Shown here one piece after another: positions 24,088 through 31,966 of a DNA stretch of 39,392 nucleotides (the stretch's first letter is position 1; every line of letters starts with the position of its first letter). The position numbers were made by a program, and so were the translations under genes. This stretch comes from a bacterium. Lineage in GTDB: Bacteria; Planctomycetota; UBA1135; GCA-002686595. The stretch lies in the NCBI GenBank assembly GCA_030426785.1, contig JAUHXY010000005.1:1-39392 (forward strand). Reading direction: 5' to 3'. Under the pieces are notes generated by a model. That model searched no databases. It was not told the origin of the DNA and saw only the letters and a program-made list of their open reading frames with translations.

Positions 24088-26292
24088 CTAGGCCCGACGC
24101 ACCGCCCAAAGGCGCAACGTCAGGATCCCGTAGGCCAGCAGCAGCCAGAAGCTGCCCCCCATCACGGTGCGCCAATCCCCATGGCGCGCCGGACTCACGG
24201 CATGACAGCCGCCAAAACTCAGGTTTTGGTCTACCCCACTGGGCAGGTTGTAGGTGAACCCTTGGCTCAACACGGACGCTTGGGTGGTGCTGCTGTCCTG
24301 CACCATCAAGGAGCTGTAGCTGGAGGAACTAGCAGGGCTGACCACTTGGATTTCATTCGCGCTCACCACGGTGACTTCGCTGGCGGTAACGCCCCCCTGG
24401 CCGGTGGTCGGGTCCGCACCAAAACGCACTTGCGTATTGCTCGTAAAGCCGGAACCGAAGATCGTCACCTGCGTGCCTCCTCCGGACGGACCGGAGTTGG
24501 GCGAAACGCTCGACATGCGGGGGTCGGGTTGCGCCAGGAAGACGAAGGAGCTCGAAGCCTGCTCGCCACCGGGGTTTTCCACCAACAAGGTGTGCGGACC
24601 GCCCGGGACCGAAGGCTGCGTGACAAAGGTCAAGGTCTGGTCATCGATCACTTGCACTTGACTTTGGAAGACCCCGTCGATTTGCACGGTCGCGCCGGGC
24701 ACGAAGTTGGAACCGGTCAACGTCACCGTCGTACCGCCGTCCGAGGCACCCAGGGTCGGGAAGGTCGTCGAGATGCTCGGGTTTGCCTGCGAGGTAAACC
24801 CGTCCACGAGCCGTCCTTCGACTCCGCTGCTGTCGATGACCACCACGTCGTGCGGACCGGCGACCGTAGCCGCCAAGTTGAGGTGGATGGTCGTCGCGTT
24901 CGCGACCGTACAGCCGCCCGGCTCTCCATCCACGTAGACGCGGTTGCCGATCACCACGCGGCTTCCCGAGCGAAAATCCGTTCCGGAGATCGTAATGGCA
25001 TAGCTACCCGCACCCGGGCCAGCGCTCGGGGTGATGTTGGTGACCGCGGGGTCCTTGGGCGTGACCTCCAGCGCTCCCGGCAACAAATCCCGATCGCCGC
25101 CCAGGTTGGTCACCAACAGATCGATGTGCCCGTCCGGGGCGTTACCGGGCACGGTCACATCGAAGGTCACCTGCGTGCCGCTCCACAGGGTGGGCGTAAT
25201 CGTCACGGTGGGGTCCGAACAGGTCAGGGTCGAGCCCGCGACGAGCCCGCTCCCGCGTACGGTGCGCGAAACCGTGCGGCCCGCGATGACGCGCAAGGGG
25301 TAGTCGTCCGCCACGCGCCCCAAGGAGATCGCCACGTCCCCGTCGACCGATTGGTCTCCCATCGCTTGGGTTTGCCCGTTGCCGACGGTCACCTGGCCCA
25401 AGTACTTGGACTCGAAGTTGGTCACGATCGTGTGGCCTGCGGTCAAGTTCGACGAAGAGACCGGTTGATCCAGCGGATCCGCCCACACGTCGTAGATGCC
25501 GCCGGGCAGACCTTCGATGCGGAAGACTCCGTTTTCGTCGGCCAAAGCGCTGCCCGTGGTCCGTCCGAAGCCGTCCGTCGCGATCACGAATCCACCGGGC
25601 ACGACACTCGAGTCGGAACTGCGCTTCAGAGTGCCGGTGATGGTCGCGAAAGCCACCGCCGGATAGATGTCCCGCAACCCGCCGATGTCGTCCATGGACA
25701 AACTGCGGTGCAGAATGATCGTGGGATCCACGTAGGGGAACATGGTCGAACCGGCCACGCCCGAGTGGTCGAGGCCCAGGAGGTGCCCCAGCTCGTGCGC
25801 AGCCACGTCCTGGATATCGAAGCGGCCGGGGGTGCCCTCCGTCGTGAACAGGAAGTCCTTCCCGTTGAAGATCACGTCGGCGTCGATGATGCTGCCGCTG
25901 GTGAAAAACTCCAGCGGGGTGATCGCGACGACCCCGGAACCGCCGGGGAAATAGCCCGACGAGTTGTTTTCGTCGAAGGTCAACAGGCGGATATCGTCGG
26001 AGGCCCAATCGGTGCGTGCCCGCTGACTGGGGTCGGTGTTTTCGACGAGTTGCACGGTCGTATCGGGCACAAGGTTCCAAACCTCGGCCGCGTTGCGCAA
26101 CGCAATGTCATCGCTGACACCGGGTACATCGGCCGAGCCCATCTCCTGCACCACGAAGGTCAGGTTGCCCGGGTTGGACCATGAGAGTTCTTGTCCGTTG
26201 CCCGAATAGATCAAACGCACGTGGGCGGCCACCGCAGCGCTCAGGCCGAGGCCCAGCAGCAAGGCATAGAGGCTTCGTTTTTGGATTCGCAT
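24088..26292 (-). CDS. Secreted matrixin-like metalloprotease with IPT/TIG repeats and C-terminal membrane signal
   Basis: A 734-residue exported protein. I start at the ATG at 26292, which has a perfect AGGAGG six bases upstream and yields the signal peptide MRIQKRSLYALLLGLGLSAA. Residues about 30-205 form a matrixin-type zinc protease: HELGHLLGLDH at 166-176 (His166, Glu167, His170, His176) and Met-turn STMFPY with Met184. A carboxypeptidase-regulatory-like unit follows (ENGVFRIEGLPGGIYDVWAD), then several Ig-like segments. At least three are clear IPT/TIG repeats: ITPSAGPGAGSYAITISG, FPTLGASDGGTTVTLTGSNF and VSPNSGPSGGGTQVTIFGSG. The C-terminus has FGGCHAVSP, then a helix (SFWLLLAYGILTLRLW) and VRRA, a tripartite layout like protein-sorting tails. 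Likely a surface-attached protease. The 205-residue partner gene ends 10 bases upstream. Confidence 0.88.
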   Translation of the reverse strand: MRIQKRSLYALLLGLGLSAAVAAHVRLIYSGNGQELSWSNPGNLTFVVQEMGSADVPGVSDDIALRNAAEVWNLVPDTTVQLVENTDPSQRARTDWASDDIRLLTFDENNSSGYFPGGSGVVAITPLEFFTSGSIIDADVIFNGKDFLFTTEGTPGRFDIQDVAAHELGHLLGLDHSGVAGSTMFPYVDPTIILHRSLSMDDIGGLRDIYPAVAFATITGTLKRSSDSSVVPGGFVIATDGFGRTTGSALADENGVFRIEGLPGGIYDVWADPLDQPVSSSNLTAGHTIVTNFESKYLGQVTVGNGQTQAMGDQSVDGDVAISLGRVADDYPLRVIAGRTVSRTVRGSGLVAGSTLTCSDPTVTITPTLWSGTQVTFDVTVPGNAPDGHIDLLVTNLGGDRDLLPGALEVTPKDPAVTNITPSAGPGAGSYAITISGTDFRSGSRVVIGNRVYVDGEPGGCTVANATTIHLNLAATVAGPHDVVVIDSSGVEGRLVDGFTSQANPSISTTFPTLGASDGGTTVTLTGSNFVPGATVQIDGVFQSQVQVIDDQTLTFVTQPSVPGGPHTLLVENPGGEQASSSFVFLAQPDPRMSSVSPNSGPSGGGTQVTIFGSGFTSNTQVRFGADPTTGQGGVTASEVTVVSANEIQVVSPASSSSYSSLMVQDSSTTQASVLSQGFTYNLPSGVDQNLSFGGCHAVSPARHGDWRTVMGGSFWLLLAYGILTLRLWAVRRA

Positions 26293-26298
26293 GGCGTG

Positions 26299-26304
26299 CC
26301 TCCT
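26299..26304 (-). promoter_or_regulatory. Consensus Shine-Dalgarno AGGAGG overlapping upstream stop
   Basis: AGGAGG lies six bases before the matrixin gene ATG and overlaps the TAG stop of the preceding gene. This fixes the start at 26292 and suggests translational coupling. Confidence 0.7.
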
Positions 26305-26920
26305 AGCGCGGTTGGGAAGCCCCATAGGCTTCGCGGGCCAATCGATCCGTCACACGCGCTTGCACGCGCGCGCTCAACTCGGCGTAGGGCATCGCATGCA
26401 CCGCGCCCGGCTGGCACAAGTGCGCGACATCGCCATGACTCGCTTCGCCGCAGGCGGAGCTCGCCAACTCGACGCCCCCGTGGCGCACCGCGAGCCGCTG
26501 ACCGGCCCGATCGCTCATGAGCCGGAACTTGCCTTGCGCCAAGCCCGTCGGCATCGCCATGGATTCACCGTTCAGGAACAGCAGAACCTCTTCCCCCACC
26601 TGAATGCGCGGCATGCCGGGCAACATCAGGCCGCGCCCGTTGGCGAGCACTCCGCCGGGCAGACGCACCACATCCACGGAGTCCCCGTAGAACGTGCGCC
26701 GCCGCAGCAGCTGGTACTCGGTCACGATGCGACCCCGCTCGTCGCGCAGGGTGCGCCTTCCGGTGATGCGCGCCTCCAGGATGCGATCCGCACGATCGAC
26801 GAGGTCTTCGACCTCCATGCGCACCGCAGTGCCCGCTTGAAGGGTCGGTTGTTGAGTTTGAAGGCGAACGAGGCCTACGGAGAGGCCGCCCGTCGCCAGG
26901 GCGAGCAAGATCCAACGCAT
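26303..26920 (-). CDS. Secreted protein of unknown function, partner of the matrixin gene
   Basis: A 205-residue exported protein. Its N-terminus (MRWILLALATGGLSVGLVRLQ) is a signal peptide or anchor. The core VEDLVDRADRILEARITGRRT and EYQLLRRRTFYGDSVDVVRLPGG, then MLPGMPRIQVGEEVLLFLNG, is a small beta-rich domain that I cannot name. Similar domains accompany exported matrixin-type proteins in environmental genomes, as far as I recall. Two cysteines near the C-terminus (SSACGEASHGDVAHLC) may form a disulfide. Its stop overlaps the Shine-Dalgarno sequence of the protease gene, so the two proteins are made together; an inhibitor, chaperone or surface-anchoring role is possible but only inferred. 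Confidence 0.72.
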   Translation of the reverse strand: MRWILLALATGGLSVGLVRLQTQQPTLQAGTAVRMEVEDLVDRADRILEARITGRRTLRDERGRIVTEYQLLRRRTFYGDSVDVVRLPGGVLANGRGLMLPGMPRIQVGEEVLLFLNGESMAMPTGLAQGKFRLMSDRAGQRLAVRHGGVELASSACGEASHGDVAHLCQPGAVHAMPYAELSARVQARVTDRLAREAYGASQPR

Positions 26921-27199
26921 TGGAGTGTGGGGATTGGGGAAATCACGAAGGCTGGGGAGAAATGCACCTTCGTAAGTGCTCCCTCATCGCCGTCGAAAAG
27001 GGTCATCCTTGAAGAAAAATGGAATTCCTAGGGAGGGCCCAATTCGGCGCAGCTCCGTGCCCCGAAACGTGTCCGCCGCCCCCGGGGATTCCTAAGAATG
27101 GCACCCTTTCCGATCCCGCTCGACTTGGTTGAGGTTCGAGCTAGCCAGGTCCCGATGAATCTGCCGATCGCATTCCTGCGTCCCCAGCACCCGACCCCC

Positions 27200-28042
27200 A
27201 TGACGGAATCCCAAGCCCTGAGAAAGTTGCTGAAGAGCAACCTCTCGATTCCCACCATGCCTGCGATCGTGCAGAAGATCTCCACTCTGATGCGCGACCC
27301 CAACACGGGCACGGCGGAGATCGGCAAGCTGGTGGCGGAAGATGCTCCTTTGGCGGCCAAGGTCCTGCGCATCGCCAACAGCGCCTACTACGGGTTGTCG
27401 AACGAGTGCATGTCGACCGAACATGCCAGCACGATTCTGGGCCTCAACGTGCTGAAGAACATCGTCACGCAGGTGTCGGTCATCTCCCAGTTCGAAAACT
27501 TGGAGAAAGAGACCGGTTTTGATGTGTCGGTCATCTGGAAGCGATCGGGCTTGACGGCCCAAATCGCTTTCAAAATGGCCCCCCACTGCAAGGAAGTGCG
27601 GGTGCTGTCGCCGGACGAGTTTTACGTCTGCGGCTTGCTGCACAAGGTCGGCCAGATCGTCATGCTCGACAACATCGGCAAGCCCTACGCTAAGCTGCTG
27701 ACCGTCGCGAGCCACAACCCCGGCAGCACGCAGAAGCTCGAGAACATGAAACTGGGCTTCAACCACCAGGACGTGGGCGCGTTGGTCGCCAAACGGTGGG
27801 ATTTGCCCGATGCCCTCATCGACGCGATCCAATTCCACGGACAACCGATCGAGGCCATCGGACCGCGTTTGCACGTGCACCTGATCACCGTAGCCAGCCA
27901 AGCCGCTCGCATGCTGATCGACCACGAAGAAGAGAAGGCGACCAGCGTGCTGCTGCGCAACGCCTCAATCTTGGGCATGAGCTCCCAGGTGGCCGCGAGT
28001 CTTCTCGATGGGATACAGATCGAAGAGGAAGGGATGGCCTAG
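27200..28042 (+). CDS. HDOD-domain protein
   Basis: A 280-residue protein made almost wholly of an HDOD domain (HD-related output domain, lacking phosphodiesterase residues). The typical start LRKLLKSNLSIPTMPAIVQKI is followed by LVAEDAPLAAKVLRIANSAYYG, STILGLNVLKNIVTQ, FYVCGLLHKVGQIVM (family G.LHdiG, here Lys in place of Asp) and NHQDVGALVAKRWDLPDALI. HDOD proteins are signal-output modules linked to c-di-GMP, stress and chemotaxis pathways. The ORF track begins at the ATG at 27098, and an ATG at 27155 is also possible; I favour 27200 because the domain begins right there, but none of the three has a Shine-Dalgarno sequence. It is a single gene, with a small gene 66 bases downstream. Confidence 0.85.
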   Translation: MTESQALRKLLKSNLSIPTMPAIVQKISTLMRDPNTGTAEIGKLVAEDAPLAAKVLRIANSAYYGLSNECMSTEHASTILGLNVLKNIVTQVSVISQFENLEKETGFDVSVIWKRSGLTAQIAFKMAPHCKEVRVLSPDEFYVCGLLHKVGQIVMLDNIGKPYAKLLTVASHNPGSTQKLENMKLGFNHQDVGALVAKRWDLPDALIDAIQFHGQPIEAIGPRLHVHLITVASQAARMLIDHEEEKATSVLLRNASILGMSSQVAASLLDGIQIEEEGMA

Positions 28043-28108
28043 GCGGTCTCCTCGGGGCGGCCGGACCGCCAACCGGCTCAGGGCGGGGTAGGTTTGAGTC
28101 CTTGCCCC

Positions 28109-28441
28109 ATGGAACCCGAACGACTCCTCCAACGCATGTGCCAGCGCCACAGCCTGCCCTTCGAGGCGGGCAAGGCCCTGCTGCCGCTCATCCAGCGAGC
28201 CTTGATCTCCCCCGACAAGGTCCGCGATCGCATATTGACCTTGGTCGATCGCAACCTAGCTCGCCACGCCGATGGCAAGAGTCCTGGCTCCACCCTGGCC
28301 GCCGTCGAACGCGACCTGGACGAAGAGGTTCTGCTGTCGGTCGCCAAGGTCCTGCACAACTGGAACACGGGCGGGAAACCCAACCAGTTGGGTTGGGACC
28401 TGCCGGGACTGTTCCCGAATGGGCTCGATCTAGATTGGTAG
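28109..28441 (+). CDS. Small conserved-looking protein, unknown
   Basis: A 110-residue, mostly helical, soluble protein (MEPERLLQRMCQRHSLPFEA, ALLPLIQRALISPDKVRDRI, LTLVDRNLARHA, EVLLSVAKVLHNWNTG, ending DLPGLFPNGLDLDW). I do not recognise it. Coding is supported by regular composition, a same-strand HDOD gene 66 bases upstream and a strong terminator 35 bases downstream. The ORF track starts at a TTG five codons earlier; I take the ATG at 28109. It has no signal or membrane segment. Confidence 0.65.
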   Translation: MEPERLLQRMCQRHSLPFEAGKALLPLIQRALISPDKVRDRILTLVDRNLARHADGKSPGSTLAAVERDLDEEVLLSVAKVLHNWNTGGKPNQLGWDLPGLFPNGLDLDW

Positions 28442-28475
28442 AAAGGGGACCAACAGGCCCCGGGATCCTCCATCC

Positions 28476-28519
28476 AAAACGCCACGCAGCCGACTCTTCA
28501 GCCGGCTGCGTGGCGTTTT
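28476..28519. terminator. Strong bidirectional intrinsic terminator
   Basis: AAAACGCCACGCAGCCG and CGGCTGCGTGGCGTTTT form a perfect 17-pair stem around a 10-base loop, with an A tract on one arm and a T tract on the other. It lies between the convergent small gene (plus) and PDZ gene (minus) and can end transcription from both sides. Confidence 0.88.
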
Positions 28520-28549
28520 AAGCTGGGTGCCCCTCGCAGGGCGCCCGGC

Positions 28550-30055
28550 TTAGCGACGCGGACGATCGCCCATGTGGCGACGCATGTCGTCGAGGGCTTC
28601 GCGCAACTCTGCGAGTTGAGCCCGCATGGCTTCCAACTCCGCCCGCATGGCGCGTAGATTCACTTCCTCGGGGCCTCCTGAAAAACCCGGACGCTGGATG
28701 CGCGCCTTCTGTTGCTGAATCCGTTCGGCATCGCGATGGGCTTTCTCGCGCTTCGCTTGGGCGGCGCGGCGCCGCTCGATGCGCTGCTTCTTCTGGGCTT
28801 CGGCCTTCTTTTTCTTGGCTAGCTCTTTCTGCTTGGCTGCCTTCTTTTTGATGGCTAGCGCCTTCTTTTCGACCTGGGCCTTGGCTTGGCCACAGGTGCA
28901 ACCGCAGTTTTCGCAGCCTCCTTTGGAGGAAGCCTTGGCCTTCTTCTGGACCAACCAAGCCTTCTTGGCCTTTTGTTCCACCGCTTGGCGTTCGGCCGCT
29001 TCCTTCTTGGCTTGGATGATCCAAGCCTTCTTCTTGGCGACTTCCGCGGCCGCATCGTGACCACCGTCGGTGTGGTACTCAAAGACCTCTTCGCCATGGC
29101 CATCGGGGGTCACGACTTTGACGTAGACCTGCGCCTTACCGACTTGGCCGTGGTCCCCCAAGTGCTTCTGGAGGGCCTTATGAACCTCTTGGCTGATGTC
29201 GTGATCGATCGCGCCGGATTCCGAGACCCACTCGAAGGAGATGTCGCCGTGCTTGCCGTCCTGAGCTTTCTGCACGAGCTTTTTGAGCGTCTTCGCGTCC
29301 ATTCCGTGCACGTGGAGCGCATCGTGCAAGCCTTCCAACTCGACCGTCTCTAGGACCTCGACCAACGTTTCATGGCCACCGCCCTCGGGATGATTCACGT
29401 GCAGCCAAGTCATGTCGCCATCATGTTCATGGGGAGCATGGTCCGTGGCATCCCCCTGACTCTGACCACCGAAGAGTCGAACACGTTTCACTTCGTGTTT
29501 GGGTTCTTGGCCCTTCTTCTCGATCTCTTCCACCAAAATGGCGTCTACCGTTTCATCCCCTTGGCCGGGTTTCTCCGCTCCCCAGCGGAAGACCGAACGC
29601 TTGGGCGCTTCTTTTGCCTTCGGAGCGGCGCTCGCTTGCTCGGGGCGCTTGCCCAACGACACGAGGAACAACTTTTCCTTACCCTTGCGTTGGACCACCA
29701 CGGCGACTTGATCGCCCACTTCGTGAGCGCGGATGGCCTCGATGAGCGCATCGGTGTTCGGTGTCGCCCGATCGGCCACGCGCAGGATGATGTCACCGAC
29801 CTGCAGGCCCGCTTCATCGGCCCCCGTCTTGGCGTACACGTCACCCACGGTGACGCCATCTTTCTCGGTCCCCCCGATCGCGATGCCCATGTAGGGTTTC
29901 TCGGCCGAGACGGCCTTCTGGACAACCGGCTTGCTGTCCGCGGTGACTTGCACGCGCCGCAACGGCATGGGATTGCCTTCTTGGGCCGTGGCCAGGGAAG
30001 CGGGGAAGGTGGCGGACAACGCCGCCGCGAAAGCCAACAGTGTCGGGCGATTCAT
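28550..30055 (-). CDS. Secreted PDZ protein with His-rich middle and Lys-rich Cys-cluster coiled coil
   Basis: A 501-residue exported protein. I start at the ATG at 30055, which gives a signal peptide (MNRPTLLAFAAALSATFPAS, cleavage after LATA). Residues about 45-125 form a PDZ domain (YMGIAIGGTEKDGVTVGDVY, GLQVGDIILRVADRATPNTD), as in HtrA-type proteins, but no protease domain is present. The middle is His/Asp/Glu-rich (DHAPHEHDGDMTWLHVNHPE, ALHVHG). The C-terminal half is a Lys/Ala/Glu coiled coil interrupted by GGCENCGCTCG (C-x2-C-x-C-x-C), then a final coiled coil, MRAQLAELREALDDMRRHMG. The Cys cluster and His runs could bind metal. I know no family with this layout; a periplasmic scaffold or metal-binding protein is an inference. 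Confidence 0.75.
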   Translation of the reverse strand: MNRPTLLAFAAALSATFPASLATAQEGNPMPLRRVQVTADSKPVVQKAVSAEKPYMGIAIGGTEKDGVTVGDVYAKTGADEAGLQVGDIILRVADRATPNTDALIEAIRAHEVGDQVAVVVQRKGKEKLFLVSLGKRPEQASAAPKAKEAPKRSVFRWGAEKPGQGDETVDAILVEEIEKKGQEPKHEVKRVRLFGGQSQGDATDHAPHEHDGDMTWLHVNHPEGGGHETLVEVLETVELEGLHDALHVHGMDAKTLKKLVQKAQDGKHGDISFEWVSESGAIDHDISQEVHKALQKHLGDHGQVGKAQVYVKVVTPDGHGEEVFEYHTDGGHDAAAEVAKKKAWIIQAKKEAAERQAVEQKAKKAWLVQKKAKASSKGGCENCGCTCGQAKAQVEKKALAIKKKAAKQKELAKKKKAEAQKKQRIERRRAAQAKREKAHRDAERIQQQKARIQRPGFSGGPEEVNLRAMRAELEAMRAQLAELREALDDMRRHMGDRPRR

Positions 30056-30226
30056 AGCTTGAGATGGGGCTGAGGCCTCGGGATCCGCGCCGGACGTGGC
30101 GCCGGAGGTTTGCAAACAGGACTACGACCTGGGTAGTTCCTGGTTGGCGAGGAATCGGGAAGAATTCTTCTGCCAAGGCACGATAGCCGCTCCTCGGGCC
30201 TTTCAGGGGCCCCACTGACGCATCCC

Positions 30227-31441
30227 TTACGGGAGCTTTTTGGGGACCGGCAAGTCCGAAAGCCGCCCCGGGCGAGGCAAATCCCCCACCAGCGGCCACA
30301 GATAGTCGGTAAACGCCTCGCTGACGTCGTGGTCGCCCGCCAAAAACTCGGGGCCCATCTCCTTGGTCTTTTGCGCGACGTTTTCCAAATCCGTACACCC
30401 GTAACGCGGGATGTAGACCCCGCGCACCACATCGCGCTCGATGATGATCGATCCATGGGGCTGCTCGCCTTGCAGCGCGACCTGGACCGCGTGCCGGCCG
30501 ACCTCACGAGCCTCTTTGGCATCCTGCTCGGACACGATCCCGAAGTACGAGCGCTGCAAGTAGCCGAAGGTGTCCGCGCGCACGCGCTCCTTCGGACCGA
30601 CCACCTCGCGCACCTTCTCCGCGAGCAAATCCCCGAGCACACCCGTCCCTGACAAACGCATGTTGCCGTGCGCATCCATCTCGCCGGAATGAGCGATCAA
30701 CTCGCCCTCCGCCGTATGGATGCCCTCCGAAACGGCGATCACGCAGCGACCGTGGAGGGCCATCGCATCCTGGACGTGCGACTGGAACGCGTCGATCGAA
30801 AACGGCCGTTCGGGCAAGTAGATCAAGTGCGGCCCTTCGCCGGGGCTCGTGCGCGCCAAACGCGCCGAAGCCGTCAACCAGCCCGCATGCCGCCCCATCA
30901 CCACGTTGACCTTGATGCCTCCAAGGCTGCGGTTGTCCTCATTGTCGCCCAAGAAGGCCTGGGCGACGAACTTGGCCGCCGAGGGATAACCCGGGCAGTG
31001 GTCGGTGACCATCAAGTCGTTGTCGATGGTCTTCGGAACGTGATAGAGCCGCAGGTCGTAGTCCATCCCCTGCGCGACCTGATGCAAGAGGTAAGCGGAC
31101 TCCGCCGAGTCGTTGCCTCCGATGTAGAAGAAGTAACGCACGTTGTGAGCCCGGAAGACCTCGACCATGCGCTCGCACTCCTGCGCGTTGGGCTTCTTAC
31201 GGACCGAGCGCAACGCGGCACAGGGCGTGCGCGCCACCCGCTCCAAATCCCCCGGACTCTCCAAGCCCAGGTCGATCAGGTTTTCGTCGAGCACGCCCTG
31301 CACCCCGTTCAACGCGCCATAGATATGACCGATCTCGGGAGCCTGGACGCAGGCCTCCACCACCCCGACGAGGCTCTGGTTGATCACGACGGTCGGACCG
31401 CCGGCCTGGCCGACGAGTGCGTTTGCCTTGGGTTCGCTCAT
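30227..31441 (-). CDS. pfp: Pyrophosphate-dependent 6-phosphofructokinase
   Basis: A 404-residue PFK-family enzyme that interconverts fructose-6-phosphate and fructose-1,6-bisphosphate. The phosphoryl-donor loop is YIGGNDSAESA with Asp111 where ATP enzymes have Gly (GGDGS), and the catalytic loop is PKTIDND with Lys137 where ATP enzymes have Gly. Both are the known PPi-enzyme signatures. Further sugar-phosphate residues are in VVMGRHAGWLTASARLA and RADTFGYLQRSY. Length fits the mid-size PFP group. The start has AGGAG five bases before the ATG. Reversible PPi use fits with hppA in the same window. A 14-base palindrome (GGGGCCCGGGCCCC) lies in the upstream leader. Confidence 0.92.
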   Translation of the reverse strand: MSEPKANALVGQAGGPTVVINQSLVGVVEACVQAPEIGHIYGALNGVQGVLDENLIDLGLESPGDLERVARTPCAALRSVRKKPNAQECERMVEVFRAHNVRYFFYIGGNDSAESAYLLHQVAQGMDYDLRLYHVPKTIDNDLMVTDHCPGYPSAAKFVAQAFLGDNEDNRSLGGIKVNVVMGRHAGWLTASARLARTSPGEGPHLIYLPERPFSIDAFQSHVQDAMALHGRCVIAVSEGIHTAEGELIAHSGEMDAHGNMRLSGTGVLGDLLAEKVREVVGPKERVRADTFGYLQRSYFGIVSEQDAKEAREVGRHAVQVALQGEQPHGSIIIERDVVRGVYIPRYGCTDLENVAQKTKEMGPEFLAGDHDVSEAFTDYLWPLVGDLPRPGRLSDLPVPKKLP

Positions 31442-31480
31442 AGGGGCTCCTGCGCTGCCGGGACGGGGCCCGGGCCCCCG

Positions 31481-31486
31481 AAATTA
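31481..31486 (-). promoter_or_regulatory. Candidate pfp -10 box (TAATTT)
   Basis: TAATTT on the minus strand lies 39 bases before the pfp ATG, just upstream of the palindrome GGGGCCCGGGCCCC (31465-31478), and GGGAC/GTCCC arms flank both. It would give a leader of about 33 nt able to fold into a hairpin. No -35 is recognisable. Confidence 0.3.
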
Positions 31487-31571
31487 GTCCCTGAGCGCGA
31501 GCGGGGAAAGCACCGGACCCCGCCCGCAGAACAGAATTCGATCCACCGCCCCAGGAGCCCCTGGAGCAAGC

Positions 31572-31599
31572 TTGCATCCGCCCCCCCGCCTGCTATCCT
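31572..31599 (+). promoter_or_regulatory. Candidate tRNA-Leu promoter, extended -10
   Basis: TTGCAT, a 16-base spacer and TGCTATCCT (extended -10 TGnTATCCT) lie about 100 bases upstream of the tRNA. Transcription from it would produce a 5' leader of roughly 98 nt before the mature tRNA. Confidence 0.4.
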
Positions 31600-31703
31600 C
31601 TGCGCCTTGTGACGGCCCATGGCCGTCCCCGAATCGCCCTTCCTTGCCTTGGGGCTGCGGCTTGGCCGCGCTGAGGTTGTCTACCGGGTGGTTTGGTGCG
31701 GTG

Positions 31704-31790
31704 GCCCGGGTGGCGGAATTGGTAGACGCGCGAGACTAAGGATCTCGTGGGGTAACACCCGTGCTGGTTCGATTCCAGTCCCGGGCACCA
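31704..31790 (+). tRNA. tRNA-Leu, anticodon AAG, CCA encoded
   Basis: This 87-nt class II tRNA has acceptor stem GCCCGGG/CCCGGGC, discriminator A and encoded CCA. The D stem is GCG/CGC with loop GAATTGGTAGA, the anticodon stem CGAGA/TCTCG with loop CTAAGGA, and the variable arm is long (TGGGGTAACACCCG). The T arm is CTGG-TTCGATT-CCAG. The loop has T33 and G37 as usual for leucine tRNAs, and positions 34-36 are AAG (31738-31740), decoding CUU and, if A34 is deaminated to inosine, CUC and CUA. A tRNA-Leu with A34 is uncommon in bacteria, where GAG is usual. It is followed directly by tandem repeats copied in part from its own 3' end. Confidence 0.95.
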
Positions 31791-31836
31791 CTTTGGCGGG
31801 CTGACGGAAGCGTCGGTTGGCAGTGAACACGGCGAT

Positions 31837-31858
31837 CAGCACGGGTGTCGTCTTTTAT
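31837..31858 (+). other. Element antisense to tRNA-Leu followed by T-rich run, unit 1
   Basis: CAGCACGGGTGT (31837-31848) is the exact reverse complement of ACACCCGTGCTG at 31755-31766, the variable-arm/T-arm junction of the tRNA, and is followed by CGTCTTTTATT. It can pair with the tRNA over 12 bases. It could act as a terminator arm for the primary transcript or as an antisense segment. Only the complementarity is seen directly. Confidence 0.6.
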
Positions 31859-31861
31859 TGG

Positions 31862-31881
31862 CGAGCGCCTGACGGCGCTCG
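31862..31881 (+). repeat. Hairpin in repeat unit 1
   Basis: CGAGCGCC-TGAC-GGCGCTCG, a perfect eight-pair stem at the end of the first repeat unit. It follows, rather than precedes, the T run, so it is not a standard plus-strand terminator. Confidence 0.7.
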
Positions 31882-31966
31882 ACACTGGCGTGCTGGTTCG
31901 ATTCCAGTCCCGGGCACCACTTTGGCGGGCTGACCGCGAGCGTCGGTTGGCAGTGTGAGCTGCAGT

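Noticed and set aside
23710-26184. 824-aa plus-strand ORF
   Set aside because: Antisense across the exonuclease and matrixin genes; composition is Arg/Gly/His/Val noise.
26945-26985. Inverted repeat ACGAAGG/CCTTCGT upstream of the 205-residue protein gene
   Set aside because: Seven pairs with a 15-base loop is weak, and no second copy or known operator resembles it.
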